Assembly: GCF_014645355.1 (NCBI RefSeq)
Contig: NZ_BMLS01000003.1
Location: forward strand, 496,001 to 560,000
From: Bowmanella pacifica
Lineage (GTDB): Bacteria > Pseudomonadota > Gammaproteobacteria > Enterobacterales > Alteromonadaceae
Length of the DNA: 64,000 nucleotides
Reading direction: 5' to 3'
This document shows positions 37,912 through 48,593 of this stretch, piece after piece (the stretch's first letter is position 1; each line of letters opens with the position of its first letter). The position numbers were made by a program, and so were the translations under genes. The notes beneath the pieces were generated by a model, which had not been told where the DNA came from, did not search any database, and saw nothing but the letters and a program-made list of their open reading frames with translations.

Positions 37912-39561
37912 TTAACTTTCAGCCTCAAAGACCTGATTAACTAAGGCCTGCGCTTCATCTATCAGCAACTGCAAATGGGCATCGCCTTTAAAACTTTCCG
38001 CGTAAATTTTATAAACCGACTCAGTACCGGATGGACGCGCCGCAAACCAACCATTTTGCGTACAAACCTTAAGCCCACCTATTGCTGCATCATTACCTGG
38101 CGCACGGGTCAGAATCTGTTCGATGGCTTCACCGGCTAACTGCTTAGAGGTTACCACCTCAGGGGTCATGCTAGACAAACGCTGCTTTTGCGCCGCGTTT
38201 GCTACCACATCAATCCTTTTATAGCTTGGTGCACCAAACTTGTCGGTTAAATCCTGATACGCCTGCCCCGGATCTTTACCTGTGACCGCCAATATTTCGG
38301 CCGCCAGCAAGCACAAAATAATACCGTCCTTGTCGGTTGCCCAGGCACTGCCGTCACGGCGCAAGAAAATCCCTCCGGCACTTTCCTCACCGGCAAAACC
38401 CATGCTGCCGTCCAGCATATATGGTACGAACCATTTAAAGCCCACTGGCATCTCCGCCAACGGACGATTCAGTGCCGCTGCTACCCTGTCGATCATGCTT
38501 GATGATACCAGGGTTTTACCAATCTTCAGTTTGTCATTCCACGCTGGACGGTGGCGGTATAGGTAATCGATGGCCACGGCCAGATAATGGTTAGGATTCA
38601 TCAAACCGCTGGACTTGCACACAATACCGTGACGATCGAAATCCGCGTCATTGCCAAAGGCCAAGTCAAACTGGTCTTTCATATTGATTAAACCAGCCAT
38701 GGCATAAGGGGACGAGCAATCCATGCGGATCTTGCCGTCCTTATCCAGGTGCATAAAGGAAAACGCTGGATCAACCCGACGGTTAACCACTTGGATATCT
38801 AACTTGTATCGCTCAGCAATGCGATCCCAGTATGCCAGTCCCGCCCCGCCAAGCGGATCTGTCCCCAGCTTTAAGCCCGCCTGTGCGATGGCCTGCATAT
38901 CAACGACTTGATCAAGCTGCGCCACATAATCCTCGGCGAAATCCCGTTCATGTACGTAACCACTGCGCAGTGCCTGGGAAAAATCCTGGCGTTTAACACC
39001 TTGCAAGTCTTTGGCAATCAAATCATTGGCGCGGGTTTGAATCTGATCCGTTACTTGGGTATCGGCCGGCCCGCCATGAGGCGGATTGTATTTGAAACCG
39101 CCGTCCTCAGGTGGATTATGGGAAGGGGTAATCACAATGCCATCAGCAAATCCGCTGGTACGTTCACGATTATAATTAAGAATAGCCAAAGAAACGGCGG
39201 GTGTGGGGGTAAACCCGCGTCCAGCTTCCACCACCAGTTGCACCTGATTAGCGCTAAGCACTTCCAAGGCGGTAATAAAGGCAGGCTCGGACAGCGCATG
39301 GGTATCCATGCCAACAAATAGCGGGCCGTCAATGTTATTGGCCTGCCGGTATTCCGCCAACGCCTGACAGATAGCAGCGATATGCACATCATTAAAGGTG
39401 CTCTTCAGCGAACTGCCGCGATGACCCGAGGTACCAAACACCACTGCGTGGGCCGGATCTGACTTGTCTGGCTTTAAACTGTAATACGCAGCCACCAGCC
39501 GGGGAATATTAGCCAGTTGTGCATCAGTGGCGGGATGTCCTGCCAGGGGGTGAAGTGCCAT
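37912..39561 (-). CDS. pgm: Phosphoglucomutase (alpha-D-glucose-phosphate-specific)
   Basis: 549 residues. Interconverts glucose-1-P and glucose-6-P. Family motifs: [10 protein letters not shown], catalytic Ser in [12 protein letters not shown], metal site DADFDRHG, sugar loop GEESAGG and phosphate site [12 protein letters not shown]. It follows seqA by 33 bases, the same order as in E. coli. Confidence 0.97.
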   Translation of the reverse strand: MALHPLAGHPATDAQLANIPRLVAAYYSLKPDKSDPAHAVVFGTSGHRGSSLKSTFNDVHIAAICQALAEYRQANNIDGPLFVGMDTHALSEPAFITALEVLSANQVQLVVEAGRGFTPTPAVSLAILNYNRERTSGFADGIVITPSHNPPEDGGFKYNPPHGGPADTQVTDQIQTRANDLIAKDLQGVKRQDFSQALRSGYVHERDFAEDYVAQLDQVVDMQAIAQAGLKLGTDPLGGAGLAYWDRIAERYKLDIQVVNRRVDPAFSFMHLDKDGKIRMDCSSPYAMAGLINMKDQFDLAFGNDADFDRHGIVCKSSGLMNPNHYLAVAIDYLYRHRPAWNDKLKIGKTLVSSSMIDRVAAALNRPLAEMPVGFKWFVPYMLDGSMGFAGEESAGGIFLRRDGSAWATDKDGIILCLLAAEILAVTGKDPGQAYQDLTDKFGAPSYKRIDVVANAAQKQRLSSMTPEVVTSKQLAGEAIEQILTRAPGNDAAIGGLKVCTQNGWFAARPSGTESVYKIYAESFKGDAHLQLLIDEAQALVNQVFEAES

Positions 39562-39594
39562 CGGTTCTCCTTACTTCAGCGCTTAAATATTTAA

Positions 39595-40176
39595 TTACTC
39601 GGCGTCTTTGCCAAATTCAGCATCCAGGAAACGCGCTAAACGCGTTGCATCGCTATCGCTATAGCCTAATAACTTAGCGACTTCCATAATCATGGTCAGT
39701 TTCTTACGGGTGTTGTTGTTGGTCACGACCCAATAACAGCTACCCGGCAGCATTTTCGGATTGGTGCTGCTACCTGCCGCCAGCAACTCTTCCTTACTGA
39801 TAGCAAAGTAAGTGCGGTTCCGCCCCTTAAGCTCCAGTACCTTGGCAAATTCTTTACCCTGAAAACGCGCCAGCGCAGCCAGTACTTCAATAAAACGCTC
39901 AACGACGCTGCCCATCTCAGCCACACCGGCCTGCTCCAGATAGTCAAACAATGCCCCTTCCTGAACAGGTAACGCCGACTTAGCCACTGGCGCAGATTTA
40001 ACCGGGGGAGCCACTACAGCCTCCTCTTTGGGCGCGGCAACCTGCACAGCATCAACTTTTACCTTTCCATCACTGAACAACAGACGACGCAGGATTTGCG
40101 AGGCACTTTCACCAATGTGCTGGGTCTGTGCGGCAATATAACGATACAGCTCTTCATCAATTTCTATGTTTTTCAT
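39595..40176 (-). CDS. seqA: SeqA, negative modulator of replication initiation
   Basis: 193 residues. N-terminal oligomerisation segment MKNIEIDEELYRYIAAQTQ and C-terminal hemimethylated-GATC-binding domain (RNRTYFAISKEELLAAGSS.. TNPKMLPGSCYWVVTNNNT). The linker is long and Ala/Pro/Val rich. Its presence implies Dam methylation. SeqA sequesters newly replicated oriC, so the DnaA-box palindrome at 27495 is of added interest. Confidence 0.97.
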   Translation of the reverse strand: MKNIEIDEELYRYIAAQTQHIGESASQILRRLLFSDGKVKVDAVQVAAPKEEAVVAPPVKSAPVAKSALPVQEGALFDYLEQAGVAEMGSVVERFIEVLAALARFQGKEFAKVLELKGRNRTYFAISKEELLAAGSSTNPKMLPGSCYWVVTNNNTRKKLTMIMEVAKLLGYSDSDATRLARFLDAEFGKDAE

Positions 40177-40304
40177 TTTTTGTACTGCTGATTATTCACC
40201 TGGCGGTCATTATACTTGGCCTGGCCGCCGGGTACAGTCTCGCGCAGCATAGTCTGTTTGTGTTATAACGGCCGGCTTTACTTTCCATGCAATAGCTAAA
40301 TTCC

Positions 40305-41078
40305 ATGACATTGAATCATCAGATCAGCGGACAAGGGCAGCCTTTAGTATTACTACACGGCTTGTTTGGCAGCCTGGAAAACCTCGGCGGCGTTCGCCGG
40401 GAGTTGGAAGGTCAATACCAAATCATTGCCGTCGACCTGCCTGACCATGGGCGCTCCGGTCACACCACAACCTTTAGTTATCTGGACTATAGTCAGCAAG
40501 TATTGCAGTTATTAGATAGTCTGGCTGTGAAAAAAGCCGCAGTACTGGGGCACTCAATGGGCGGAAAAGTTGCCATGTGTTTGGCCCAGCATCATCCTGA
40601 GCGCGTCAGCCAGTTGATTGTCGCGGATATTGCTCCGGTCGCCTACCCTGACAGGCATGGCAGTATCTTTGCTGGACTGAACCAGGTAGATTTGCCCGCC
40701 TTGCAGGACAGGCGCCAGGCAGACAGACAAATGGCTGAGCATATTAAAGAGCCTGGCGTCAGACAGTTTTTGCTGAAAAGCCTGGCTCAGGAGCATGGCC
40801 AATGGCAATGGCGCTTTAACCTTGCCCTATTGCAGCGGGACTACAGCAAAATTACCGACTGGCCTTTTAGCGAATTATGCTACCCAGGCCCGACACTTTT
40901 TATTAAAGGCGGTCAATCGGACTATCTCCAGGCGGCGTATAAGGATACAATCGCCGCGCAGTTTCCACGTAGCCAAGGACGCATTATCGCTGATGCCGGA
41001 CATTGGTTGCATGCAGAAAAGCCCGCCGCTTTTTGTAAGATTGTTCGCGATTTCATTCGCGTAGATGAGACTCATTAG
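40305..41078 (+). CDS. ybfF: YbfF-like alpha/beta hydrolase (esterase)
   Basis: 257 residues. LVLLHGLFGSLENLG oxyanion region, nucleophile Ser in GHSMGGKV and His in AGHWLHAEKP. Known E. coli YbfF has acyl-CoA/palmitoyl thioesterase-like activity in vitro. Divergent from seqA, as in enterobacteria. Confidence 0.92.
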   Translation: MTLNHQISGQGQPLVLLHGLFGSLENLGGVRRELEGQYQIIAVDLPDHGRSGHTTTFSYLDYSQQVLQLLDSLAVKKAAVLGHSMGGKVAMCLAQHHPERVSQLIVADIAPVAYPDRHGSIFAGLNQVDLPALQDRRQADRQMAEHIKEPGVRQFLLKSLAQEHGQWQWRFNLALLQRDYSKITDWPFSELCYPGPTLFIKGGQSDYLQAAYKDTIAAQFPRSQGRIIADAGHWLHAEKPAAFCKIVRDFIRVDETH

Positions 41079-41133
41079 CATATAGAGCGGCATTGTGCTA
41101 TAGTCCGCGCCGTTTTCATGAGGTATCAGAGCC

Positions 41134-41358
41134 ATGTTGAGCCAGTATTATGAGCAAATTGAAGCCATTGTCCTCAACCTGACCTTAGTGGCCCTGTTTC
41201 TACTGATGGGCTTTGCAGTACATGATGTGCTGAAAAAGAACAATGTACCCATAGTAGGTCGGGCAGTGGTTTATCTGGTGCTGTTTCTGGGCGCCGCCGG
41301 CTTCCTGGCAAAGGGGCTGATTCAAGTTTTTTGGCAATCATCCGGCGTGGGCGGCTAA
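41134..41358 (+). CDS. DUF2788 small membrane protein
   Basis: 74 residues with two helices (IVLNLTLVALFLLMGFAVHDVL; GRAVVYLVLFLGAAGFLAKGLI). Matches DUF2788, found next to ybfF/fldA in marine gammaproteobacteria. Function unknown; probably co-transcribed with fldA 27 bases downstream. Confidence 0.85.
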   Translation: MLSQYYEQIEAIVLNLTLVALFLLMGFAVHDVLKKNNVPIVGRAVVYLVLFLGAAGFLAKGLIQVFWQSSGVGG

Positions 41359-41385
41359 CCACGTCAAACAGAGGTATCAAGACAT

Positions 41386-41910
41386 ATGGCAAGTGTTGGA
41401 CTATTTTTCGGTAGCGACACAGGCAACACCGAACATGTTGCCAAGATGATTCAAAAAGAGTTGGGCAAGAACTTAATCGACGTCCACGATATCGCCAAAA
41501 GCAGCAAAGAGGATATTGCTAACTTTGATCTGCTGATGTTCGGTATCCCGACCTGGTATTACGGTGAAGCTCAATGTGATTGGGATGATTTCTTCCCTGA
41601 ACTGGAAGAGATTGATTTCACCGACAAGTTGGTAGCCATTTTTGGCTGTGGTGATCAGGAAGACTATGCCGAGTATTTCCTGGATGCCATGGGCATGATC
41701 CGCGATATCGTTGAAGCCCGTGGTGCCATTATAATTGGTCACTGGCCCACCGACAGCTACCATTTCGAAGCCAGTAAAGGCATGGCAGATGACAACCATT
41801 TTGTTGGCCTGGGCATTGACGAAGACCGTCAGCCAGAATTGACCGAACAGCGGGTAAAAGCCTGGTGTAAGCAAATTCACGAAGAAATGTGCCTGGCTGA
41901 ACTGGAATAA
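41386..41910 (+). CDS. fldA: Flavodoxin FldA
   Basis: 174 residues, long-chain flavodoxin. FMN phosphate loop GSDTGNTE, TWYYGEAQCDWDDF and GCGDQEDYAEYF loop around the isoalloxazine ring. Electron carrier for IspG/H, NrdG and others, and a low-iron substitute for ferredoxin. In enterobacteria fur follows directly; here fur lies 6.7 kb downstream. Confidence 0.96.
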   Translation: MASVGLFFGSDTGNTEHVAKMIQKELGKNLIDVHDIAKSSKEDIANFDLLMFGIPTWYYGEAQCDWDDFFPELEEIDFTDKLVAIFGCGDQEDYAEYFLDAMGMIRDIVEARGAIIIGHWPTDSYHFEASKGMADDNHFVGLGIDEDRQPELTEQRVKAWCKQIHEEMCLAELE

Positions 41911-41926
41911 GCCAAATCTATTCAAG

Positions 41927-41952
41927 AAGGAGCCTATGGCTCCTTTTTTTTC
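41927..41952 (+). terminator. Terminator after fldA
   Basis: AAGGAGCC/GGCTCCTT stem with TAT loop and a long T run. Confidence 0.9.
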
Positions 41953-42026
41953 GCCATAAATCTGTAACATAGTCCGACTAAGCTGCGCATCCCAAGGCAT
42001 CCAAGCCCCAGTGAAGGGGCCGTTTT

Positions 42027-42620
42027 ATGGCTTGCAAGATGATGAATAAGGCGCAATCTTTTCCCACATTCAGGCCGATATCGGCCAGTGTAGTCCCCAT
42101 TGAATCTGCCAAAGTGCGTCAAAAGCGCGTGGTCGAAACCCTCTACCACCAATGCTGGAATGAACTGTGCGGCCGGTTGCGCCGTTTATATGGTGACGGG
42201 CCACCCGACCCTCAGGATATAGCCCAGGATGCTTTTACCAAATTGTCGCAAATGGACAACCTTAGCCATGTGCACAACCCCAAGGCTTTCCTGTACAAAG
42301 TGGCCTTTAATATCGGTCACAAATCTATTGGCCATATTGTAAAGACCCGCGAATTTCTTGCCGAACAGTTAGAAGACGACGAAATTCTGAGCAACGAAGT
42401 CTGTCCAGAACATCAGCTTTCGCAAACGCAACAACTTGATGCCCTGCAGCGCGCGATGGCGGGATTAACTGACAAACAGCAGGAAATTCTGCTGCGCTGT
42501 CGCATCAAAGGCCAAACCTACGCACAGATTGCCGAGCAAACGGGTTGGAGTCTGGCGGATATCAGTCGCCAGTTGACCAGTGCCCTGGCCCATCTGGCAG
42601 CCAGCCAGCCACAGGAATAA
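42027..42620 (+). CDS. FecI-like ECF sigma factor
   Basis: 197 residues. Region 2: DPQDIAQDAFTKLSQM and AFLYKVAFNIGHKSI. Region 4: LTDKQQEILLRCRIKGQTYAQIAEQTGWSLADISRQLTSAL. First gene of a sigma-FecR-STN receptor cassette inserted between fldA and fur. A matching FecI-type promoter precedes the receptor. In-frame ATGs at 42042 are alternative starts. Confidence 0.92.
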   Translation: MACKMMNKAQSFPTFRPISASVVPIESAKVRQKRVVETLYHQCWNELCGRLRRLYGDGPPDPQDIAQDAFTKLSQMDNLSHVHNPKAFLYKVAFNIGHKSIGHIVKTREFLAEQLEDDEILSNEVCPEHQLSQTQQLDALQRAMAGLTDKQQEILLRCRIKGQTYAQIAEQTGWSLADISRQLTSALAHLAASQPQE

Positions 42621-42624
42621 GCCA

Positions 42625-43614
42625 ATGACAGTACAGGATAATCAGGTTGCCATTGAGGCTCAGGCCCGCGCCTGGCTGGTTAAACTCATGGAAGATACGC
42701 CAACGGCGCAATTAAAAGCCGAGTTCAGCCAATGGATAACACAATCAGAAAAACATCGTCAGGCATTTGTCCGCAGTGAAAAACTTTGGCGCCAGTTGGG
42801 TCTGCTGGACAACCTGGCAGAGCTAACCGATATGTTACCCGCACAACCTAAGCGGGCTGTACCAGGCATAGGTATGTCAAGCTGGTTAGGCATAGCTGCA
42901 GCGGCATTGCTGATGGTAGCAGGCTGGAACTGGCAGCATCACAACTTGCCCGCAGATACTATTGCGCTTCAGCACTTTACCACCCCAGCTCACACCAATA
43001 CCGAAGTTTTGTTGGCTGACGGCAGCCGTTTGGTGGCAGCCGGGCAAGCCAAATTCAGCTACAAATTTGAAAATAATCAACGCCGTTTGGCGATGCAATC
43101 TGGCACATTGTATTTCGATATTGCCCATGACACCGCACACCCCTTTGTGATCAGCAGCGCAGGTTCGCGCATCACAGTGGTGGGTACCGCATTTGAAATC
43201 AGTTTAGGCGACAGACAACTGCGTCTGTCAGTCCATGAAGGGCGTGTTCAACTCGCCGCTCTGAATACGGATCAGCCAGAGCAAGGCCTGATGCTCAGCG
43301 CCGGCCAACAGCAACTGGCTGATACCGATGGCAACCTGATGGGTGAAGTCCGTGAGTTTGACAGTGGTCAGTCTCTTACCTGGCTGCAAGGCCGGCTCAG
43401 TTATGACGGCACACCGCTGAGTGAGGTCATGCAGGAGCTGAATCGCTACCGAACCACCCCCATTGAAATAGATGATAGTCAGTTAGCAGCATTACAAATC
43501 ACGACATCCTGTCGCATTGATCAGATCGATCAAATGCTGGAAGGGTTATTGCTGGCCCATGACTTAACACTAGTAGCAGAGTCAGGGCGGACAGTAATCC
43601 AGCAGACTGAGTAG
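42625..43614 (+). CDS. FecR-type anti-sigma/sigma regulator
   Basis: 329 residues from ATG 42625, four bases after the sigma stop. N-terminal QARAWLVKLMEDTPTAQLKAEFSQW, helix at about 90-107, FecR domain HTNTEVLLADGSRLVAAGQAKFSY, LYFDIAHDTAHPF, VVGTAFEISLG and C-terminal STN-like segment (DGTPLSEVMQELNRY). Signals occupancy of the receptor to the sigma factor. Confidence 0.93.
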   Translation: MTVQDNQVAIEAQARAWLVKLMEDTPTAQLKAEFSQWITQSEKHRQAFVRSEKLWRQLGLLDNLAELTDMLPAQPKRAVPGIGMSSWLGIAAAALLMVAGWNWQHHNLPADTIALQHFTTPAHTNTEVLLADGSRLVAAGQAKFSYKFENNQRRLAMQSGTLYFDIAHDTAHPFVISSAGSRITVVGTAFEISLGDRQLRLSVHEGRVQLAALNTDQPEQGLMLSAGQQQLADTDGNLMGEVREFDSGQSLTWLQGRLSYDGTPLSEVMQELNRYRTTPIEIDDSQLAALQITTSCRIDQIDQMLEGLLLAHDLTLVAESGRTVIQQTE

Positions 43615-43660
43615 TTATTGGCCAGTTATATGAAGTTTCCATGACATTTTCATTTTGGCT

Positions 43661-43689
43661 GGAAAATTTTCGCCAGTCCGGACTCCTTG
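43661..43689 (+). promoter_or_regulatory. FecI-type promoter of the TonB receptor
   Basis: GGAAAA (43661-43666), 17-base spacer, TCCTTG (43684-43689). The E. coli fecA promoter has GGAAAT-17-TCCTTT. It is about 47 bases upstream of the receptor ATG. Confidence 0.6.
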
Positions 43690-43735
43690 GAATGACATCA
43701 GACGTCACACAAACTAATTATTGGAGTATCCGCAC

Positions 43736-46237
43736 ATGAAAGCCTTTCCGGCGCCCGTTAAACATTCTCTTTGCCACCTGGCTGTAGTCTCAGCCCTGAC
43801 TTTTGGTTGTGCATCAGTCGGCTACGCCCAAAGCCAAACTACGACGCTCACCGGCCAGCCTTTGGGACAGGCCTTAAACAGCTTATCTCAACAACTGGGC
43901 TTAGTGATCATTGCCCCTACCCGCCTGGTTAGAGATAAGACCGCGGCTGCGGCCGACAACCAGCTTCCGCCGCTGGACCAGGTTCGCCAGATGTTGCAAG
44001 GCAGTGGCTTACAGGTGCAGCAAGACCATAACGGTACCCTGGTCATCAAAGCCGGTCAAAGCAGTGCCGACACTCACACTGAACGACAGGTATCCACCGC
44101 TAAAAGCATGGATGAAATCGTAGTGACCGCCATGAAGCGCGAAAGTACCTTGCAGGATGTGCCTGTGGCGCTATCAGTACTGGGGCAGCAAGCTATTCGC
44201 GACAAAGGCATCAGCGACTTTACCGATCTGGTGGACAGCCTGGCTGGCGTTTCCATCAACTCGGCCTTTGGTGGCCCGGAAAACAGCTTTATCACCATAC
44301 GCGGTATCGGTGGCGCCGATGACTATAAACCCAACGGCAACCCATCCGTCGCCTTGCATGTGGACGGCATTTACCAGACCTCTAATGCTTACCTGAGCAT
44401 GCCATTGTTTGACCTGGAACGTATCGAAGTAGTGAAAGGCCCACAAGGTACCTTGTATGGTCGCAACACCACGGCCGGTGCCATCAACGCTATCACCCGA
44501 GGCGCCACCGATGAGCTGGAAGGCTATGCGGAACTGGAGTACGGTTCCTACGACCATATTTCTGGTACCTTTGCGGTAGGCGGCCCCCTGTCCGATAAAC
44601 TGGGTGCCCGCGTCGCGGTTACTATGCGTCAGGGCGGCGGCTTTATGGACGGCGAAGGGGCAGGCAGTTTTGCCGGTTATGTACCTGAAGGTTTTGAGGG
44701 GATTATCCCTCCTGTCAGCGATCCGGGTAAGCGAGACGGTTTTGGTGATGCTGATCTGTTTGCCATGCGTGGAACGGTACAGTATGCCTTCAGTCCGGTA
44801 ACAGAACTGACTCTGCGCTATTTTATGAGCGCCAACAATGGCGATACTCGTCAGTATGATCGTGTCGCCCTGGCTGACGACAAGCCAGCCCTAAACGCCG
44901 GTGAAGACAGCGATCCTTATCGTTTCTACGCATCTGAGTATTACTCCCATCAAATCGATGTAAACGGCTTTAACGGCGAGTTCTCCCACCAGCTTCCTAA
45001 TCAAATGAACCTGGATGTGTTAGCCGGTTATCAAAGTAGCGAGCGCAAGGTATCAGGTAATGGTGACGGTACACCTTTCCCTCGTTTTCGCTATGACTTT
45101 GACGAAGAGCTGGAGCAAAGCTCATTGGAAGTGCGCCTGTCAGACCCAAGTGGCGGTGAAATCGATTGGATGGTTGGGGCTTTCTTGGTCAGCGACAGCG
45201 TAGATTTTGTCAGCGACTGGACCAGCTATGCGGTAATGTCACAGTACAGCTCTCCTTACAGCCAGCGTCGCAATAGCTCCGCCCTGTTTGGTAATGTCGA
45301 CTGGTACCTGACCGACGATCTGAGCATTAATGCCGGTCTGCGTTACACCACCGACCAGGTCAAATTCCGTGGTAGCAACATAGACCACGATCCCTGGGGT
45401 GTGTCAGTGTTTGAAGATTACTTTAAGTCTCCATCCAACTTTTCCTGGGACAAAGAATTTACCGACAACAATCTGTCGGGCAAAGTGTCTGCCACTTACT
45501 TTGTGTCTGATCGCCTGAACGTCTTTGCCTCTGTGGGCACTGCCTATCGTGGTGGCGGTTTTGACGGCACTTCCATCTTCAGCCTGGAAGAAACAGAGCC
45601 TTTTGATTCAGAAGAAGTTCTGGCCTATGAGGCTGGCTTGCGCTACGTGCACGAAGAAGGCTTGAATCTGAGCGTGGATCTGTTCTCTTATGAGTTTGAA
45701 GAACTGCAAGCCACCGCCCGTCTGGCCAACGACACAAACGGACGTACCAACGTAGGTAAGGCCGAAGTCAAAGGGGCCGAAGCCGCGCTGTCGCTGCCGG
45801 TATGGCAAGGTGATAATCAGTCATTCAACCTGGACGCAGCCGTCACCTATTTAGACTCAGAGATCACCGAGTTTCATTCCAACCGGGTCAATGACGTGCA
45901 AAACACCCTGGGCGATCCGCTGCCAGGCTCGCCGCGCTGGAGTGGTAACGCCGCCCTGGAATACCTGCATTTACTGGCTGACTCACAGGTGCGCGCCCGC
46001 CTGGAGTACAGCTACCATGACGAAGAGTCAAACCGTCTGAATGCCGGTGAAGGTAATCTGACTCCTTCCTACTCCTTGCTTGGACTGCGCCTGGAGCTGG
46101 CCATGAATAATGGCATGACCTTATATGCCTATGGTCGCAATATTCTGGATAAGGAATACTTCTTGGAGCTGAATGCTGGCGCCAGACTGGTGGGTGCCCC
46201 TGCCACTTTTGGTGCCGGGATAAACTACAGTTTCTAA
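43736..46237 (+). CDS. TonB-dependent transducer with STN domain
   Basis: 833 residues from ATG 43736 with GGAG nine bases upstream. Signal peptide ends GYAQ, STN domain about 37-88 (GQPLGQALNSLSQQLGLVII), TonB box DEIVVTAMKRESTLQDVP, plug (DGIYQTSNAY, ERIEVVKGPQGTLYGRNTTAGAIN) and barrel ending GINYSF. It is the FecA partner of the upstream sigma/FecR pair. The ligand is unknown; iron chelate or other TonB substrate is possible. Confidence 0.95.
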   Translation: MKAFPAPVKHSLCHLAVVSALTFGCASVGYAQSQTTTLTGQPLGQALNSLSQQLGLVIIAPTRLVRDKTAAAADNQLPPLDQVRQMLQGSGLQVQQDHNGTLVIKAGQSSADTHTERQVSTAKSMDEIVVTAMKRESTLQDVPVALSVLGQQAIRDKGISDFTDLVDSLAGVSINSAFGGPENSFITIRGIGGADDYKPNGNPSVALHVDGIYQTSNAYLSMPLFDLERIEVVKGPQGTLYGRNTTAGAINAITRGATDELEGYAELEYGSYDHISGTFAVGGPLSDKLGARVAVTMRQGGGFMDGEGAGSFAGYVPEGFEGIIPPVSDPGKRDGFGDADLFAMRGTVQYAFSPVTELTLRYFMSANNGDTRQYDRVALADDKPALNAGEDSDPYRFYASEYYSHQIDVNGFNGEFSHQLPNQMNLDVLAGYQSSERKVSGNGDGTPFPRFRYDFDEELEQSSLEVRLSDPSGGEIDWMVGAFLVSDSVDFVSDWTSYAVMSQYSSPYSQRRNSSALFGNVDWYLTDDLSINAGLRYTTDQVKFRGSNIDHDPWGVSVFEDYFKSPSNFSWDKEFTDNNLSGKVSATYFVSDRLNVFASVGTAYRGGGFDGTSIFSLEETEPFDSEEVLAYEAGLRYVHEEGLNLSVDLFSYEFEELQATARLANDTNGRTNVGKAEVKGAEAALSLPVWQGDNQSFNLDAAVTYLDSEITEFHSNRVNDVQNTLGDPLPGSPRWSGNAALEYLHLLADSQVRARLEYSYHDEESNRLNAGEGNLTPSYSLLGLRLELAMNNGMTLYAYGRNILDKEYFLELNAGARLVGAPATFGAGINYSF

Positions 46238-46252
46238 TCCTCTCGATACATC

Positions 46253-46276
46253 AAGGGCCCAAACGGGCCCTTTTTT
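46253..46276 (+). terminator. Terminator after the TonB transducer
   Basis: AAGGGCCC, AAAC loop, GGGCCC and TTTTTT; overlaps the stop region of the convergent MCP gene by two bases. Confidence 0.9.
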
Positions 46277-48293
46277 ACAGTGTAAAACGCGCCACAGCCT
46301 GACTTAACTGTTGCATCAACTCACCTACCTCAGCGATGGCTTCGCTGGAATGGCGGGTGGATTGCCCACTTTGTTCGGTCAGCTCAACCAGGCGTTGCAA
46401 ACTGTCAGTGACCGTATTGAGTAATTCGTCCTGACTTTCGGTATCCGTGACAATATCGCTGTTCACTTGCGTCAGTGCCTCGATGATTTGCCTGATAGCT
46501 CCAATCTCCTGGTTGACCTGCTCAATCAAACCTACGCTGTCCTGGGCCTGTACCTGGCCTGTTTCGATAGCTGTTACGGCTTGCCCTGCATCAGATTGCA
46601 GACTCAAGATCATCTGCTCAATTTCCTCGGTGGACTGATGGGTACGATTGGCCAGGGTTCTGACCTCATCGGCCACCACGGCAAACCCTCTGCCTTGCTC
46701 ACCCGCTCTGGCGGCTTCAATGGCAGCATTTAAAGCTAGCAAATTGGTTTGTGCTGCGATGGTTTTAATCACATCCAAAATACCGCCAATACTGCGGCTG
46801 TTATTATCCAGGCGGTCAATGATCTGACCGGACTCTACCGCCTGCTCGGCCTGAGCCTGAATTTGACGGCGTGATGCACTCACCAACTCACTGGCCTTCG
46901 CTGCCTGCTCTAAAACCTGGCTAAGCTGAGCTCTGTTATTCTGAATCTGTACCAGATTACTTTTACTTGTGGCTCTGACCTGCTCGGTATGCTCTGCAGT
47001 TTGTTTGATTCTGAAGGTTTGCTGCTCTACCTGCTCTAGCGTCTTCTGTGACAGTGCTTCACTGCTGCGGGTGGCTTTTTCAAGCAAGCTTTCCTGACGG
47101 GTAATACGTTCAACCACCTGATGCAAACTGGCACTTAGCTGGTTCACATCACTTGCCAGCGCGGCAAATTCATCCTCCCCAGAAGCATCGGCTTTGTGGG
47201 TCAGATCGCCCTGACTAATAATGCTTAAACTGGCACGAATTTTCTCCATGGGACGGGAAATACTGCGGGCAGCCATCGTGCCGATGATGATGACCAAAAC
47301 CAGGGCCAAAGCCAGAATCACCAGGGTCTTAACAATATTGTTCTGCACCACATCCAATATGGCATTTTGCCCATCAAGGGTATCGCCATTCACCTTGGCA
47401 AATAAGCTCGCCAGATGCTGCCTGGCATTCTGTAAGCCCTGCTCGGCCTCTGCCATTTGTTGTTCGGCCTGGACAATAAACTGAATACGCTGGCGCTGCT
47501 GTTCAACCAGCCCCCCCGGCCCGTTAAACTGGCGAACAAAAAGCTGATATTGGTCATTAAATGCCGCCATCAGACCATCGGTATCCAGGCCTTCGGCCAG
47601 CCTGTTGATATAGTCAACATTGTTGGCCAAATCACCCAAGGTCAACACCAGGTTTTCTTCAATGTTAACGCTCAGTTCGGCATCGGTGGCCACCAGGTAC
47701 TCTTTTGACGCATTGAGTAAGGTGATAATGATGTTATCTATCCGTGCCCCCGCTCCCACCACAGATGCCAGGCGCCCTTCTTCGGCCCCATCCATTTCAG
47801 CCATATCCAACAGGTTAGCCCCGGCATCTCCGCCGCTATACTGCAATTCTTTATAGAAGCTCTCAATGTTCTGTCTGGCTTGCAGGGCCTGGCGACGTGA
47901 CGCATACATACCATCTGAGGCGCGTAAATAGCGGGATGAGGCTTCTACTGCCTGGCGTAAACTGTGTTTTTCATCCTCAGCCAGCGACAAGGCGTCCAAC
48001 TGCGTTAGCAGCTCACCAAACTGCGCGGATAAACGACTGAACTCATCATAGTTAGCCTCAAGACCTGGCAACTGATTCAGAAAGTAGCCCTGCAAGGATA
48101 CCTTGTCCAAGCTTAGGATCTGGGTTTGCGCTGCCAGCATACGTGCTTGTACCGGCATTTTCTCCTTCGCCACCAGTTGAGCCGAATCACGGATACTGGA
48201 CAATCCCCAGTAGGACAAAATACTGGTACAAAGCAACAACACGCCAAACAGCACAAAGCCGGTAACAATTTTACCAACAACGGTTATTCGCAT
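46275..48293 (-). CDS. Methyl-accepting chemotaxis protein
   Basis: 672 residues. Helix at about 8-29, a long (about 290-residue) all-helical periplasmic sensor that may be an HBM-like bimodular domain, second helix near 318-340 ([17 protein letters not shown]), HAMP, coiled coil and the conserved hairpin [25 protein letters not shown]. Chemoreceptor, signal unknown. Its position in the fldA-fur interval is unusual. Confidence 0.93.
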   Translation of the reverse strand: MRITVVGKIVTGFVLFGVLLLCTSILSYWGLSSIRDSAQLVAKEKMPVQARMLAAQTQILSLDKVSLQGYFLNQLPGLEANYDEFSRLSAQFGELLTQLDALSLAEDEKHSLRQAVEASSRYLRASDGMYASRRQALQARQNIESFYKELQYSGGDAGANLLDMAEMDGAEEGRLASVVGAGARIDNIIITLLNASKEYLVATDAELSVNIEENLVLTLGDLANNVDYINRLAEGLDTDGLMAAFNDQYQLFVRQFNGPGGLVEQQRQRIQFIVQAEQQMAEAEQGLQNARQHLASLFAKVNGDTLDGQNAILDVVQNNIVKTLVILALALVLVIIIGTMAARSISRPMEKIRASLSIISQGDLTHKADASGEDEFAALASDVNQLSASLHQVVERITRQESLLEKATRSSEALSQKTLEQVEQQTFRIKQTAEHTEQVRATSKSNLVQIQNNRAQLSQVLEQAAKASELVSASRRQIQAQAEQAVESGQIIDRLDNNSRSIGGILDVIKTIAAQTNLLALNAAIEAARAGEQGRGFAVVADEVRTLANRTHQSTEEIEQMILSLQSDAGQAVTAIETGQVQAQDSVGLIEQVNQEIGAIRQIIEALTQVNSDIVTDTESQDELLNTVTDSLQRLVELTEQSGQSTRHSSEAIAEVGELMQQLSQAVARFTL

Positions 48294-48593
48294 GGATAAC
48301 TACCTGATTATGCGAGGGTTCATCCCCTCTTTAATTATTTTATATAGTCCATGGATAGGTAAATGACGACCCTATTCACAAAGAACGCCCAGCGTTTTCT
48401 GCTCACACCTGGTCTGACCAGGATGTTAACACCCAGTTAACACCTTGCCAATAGTTGATGACGCGCTTGATCTCCGAAGAACAAAAGACATACTGCTGTC
48501 GTCGAGCAGTTGCACAATTGCCATGGAATGGCTTTTCATCTTGCCCGACTTCCCTATAATGAGACCACCTATAACAATGTGGGCACTTGTTGC

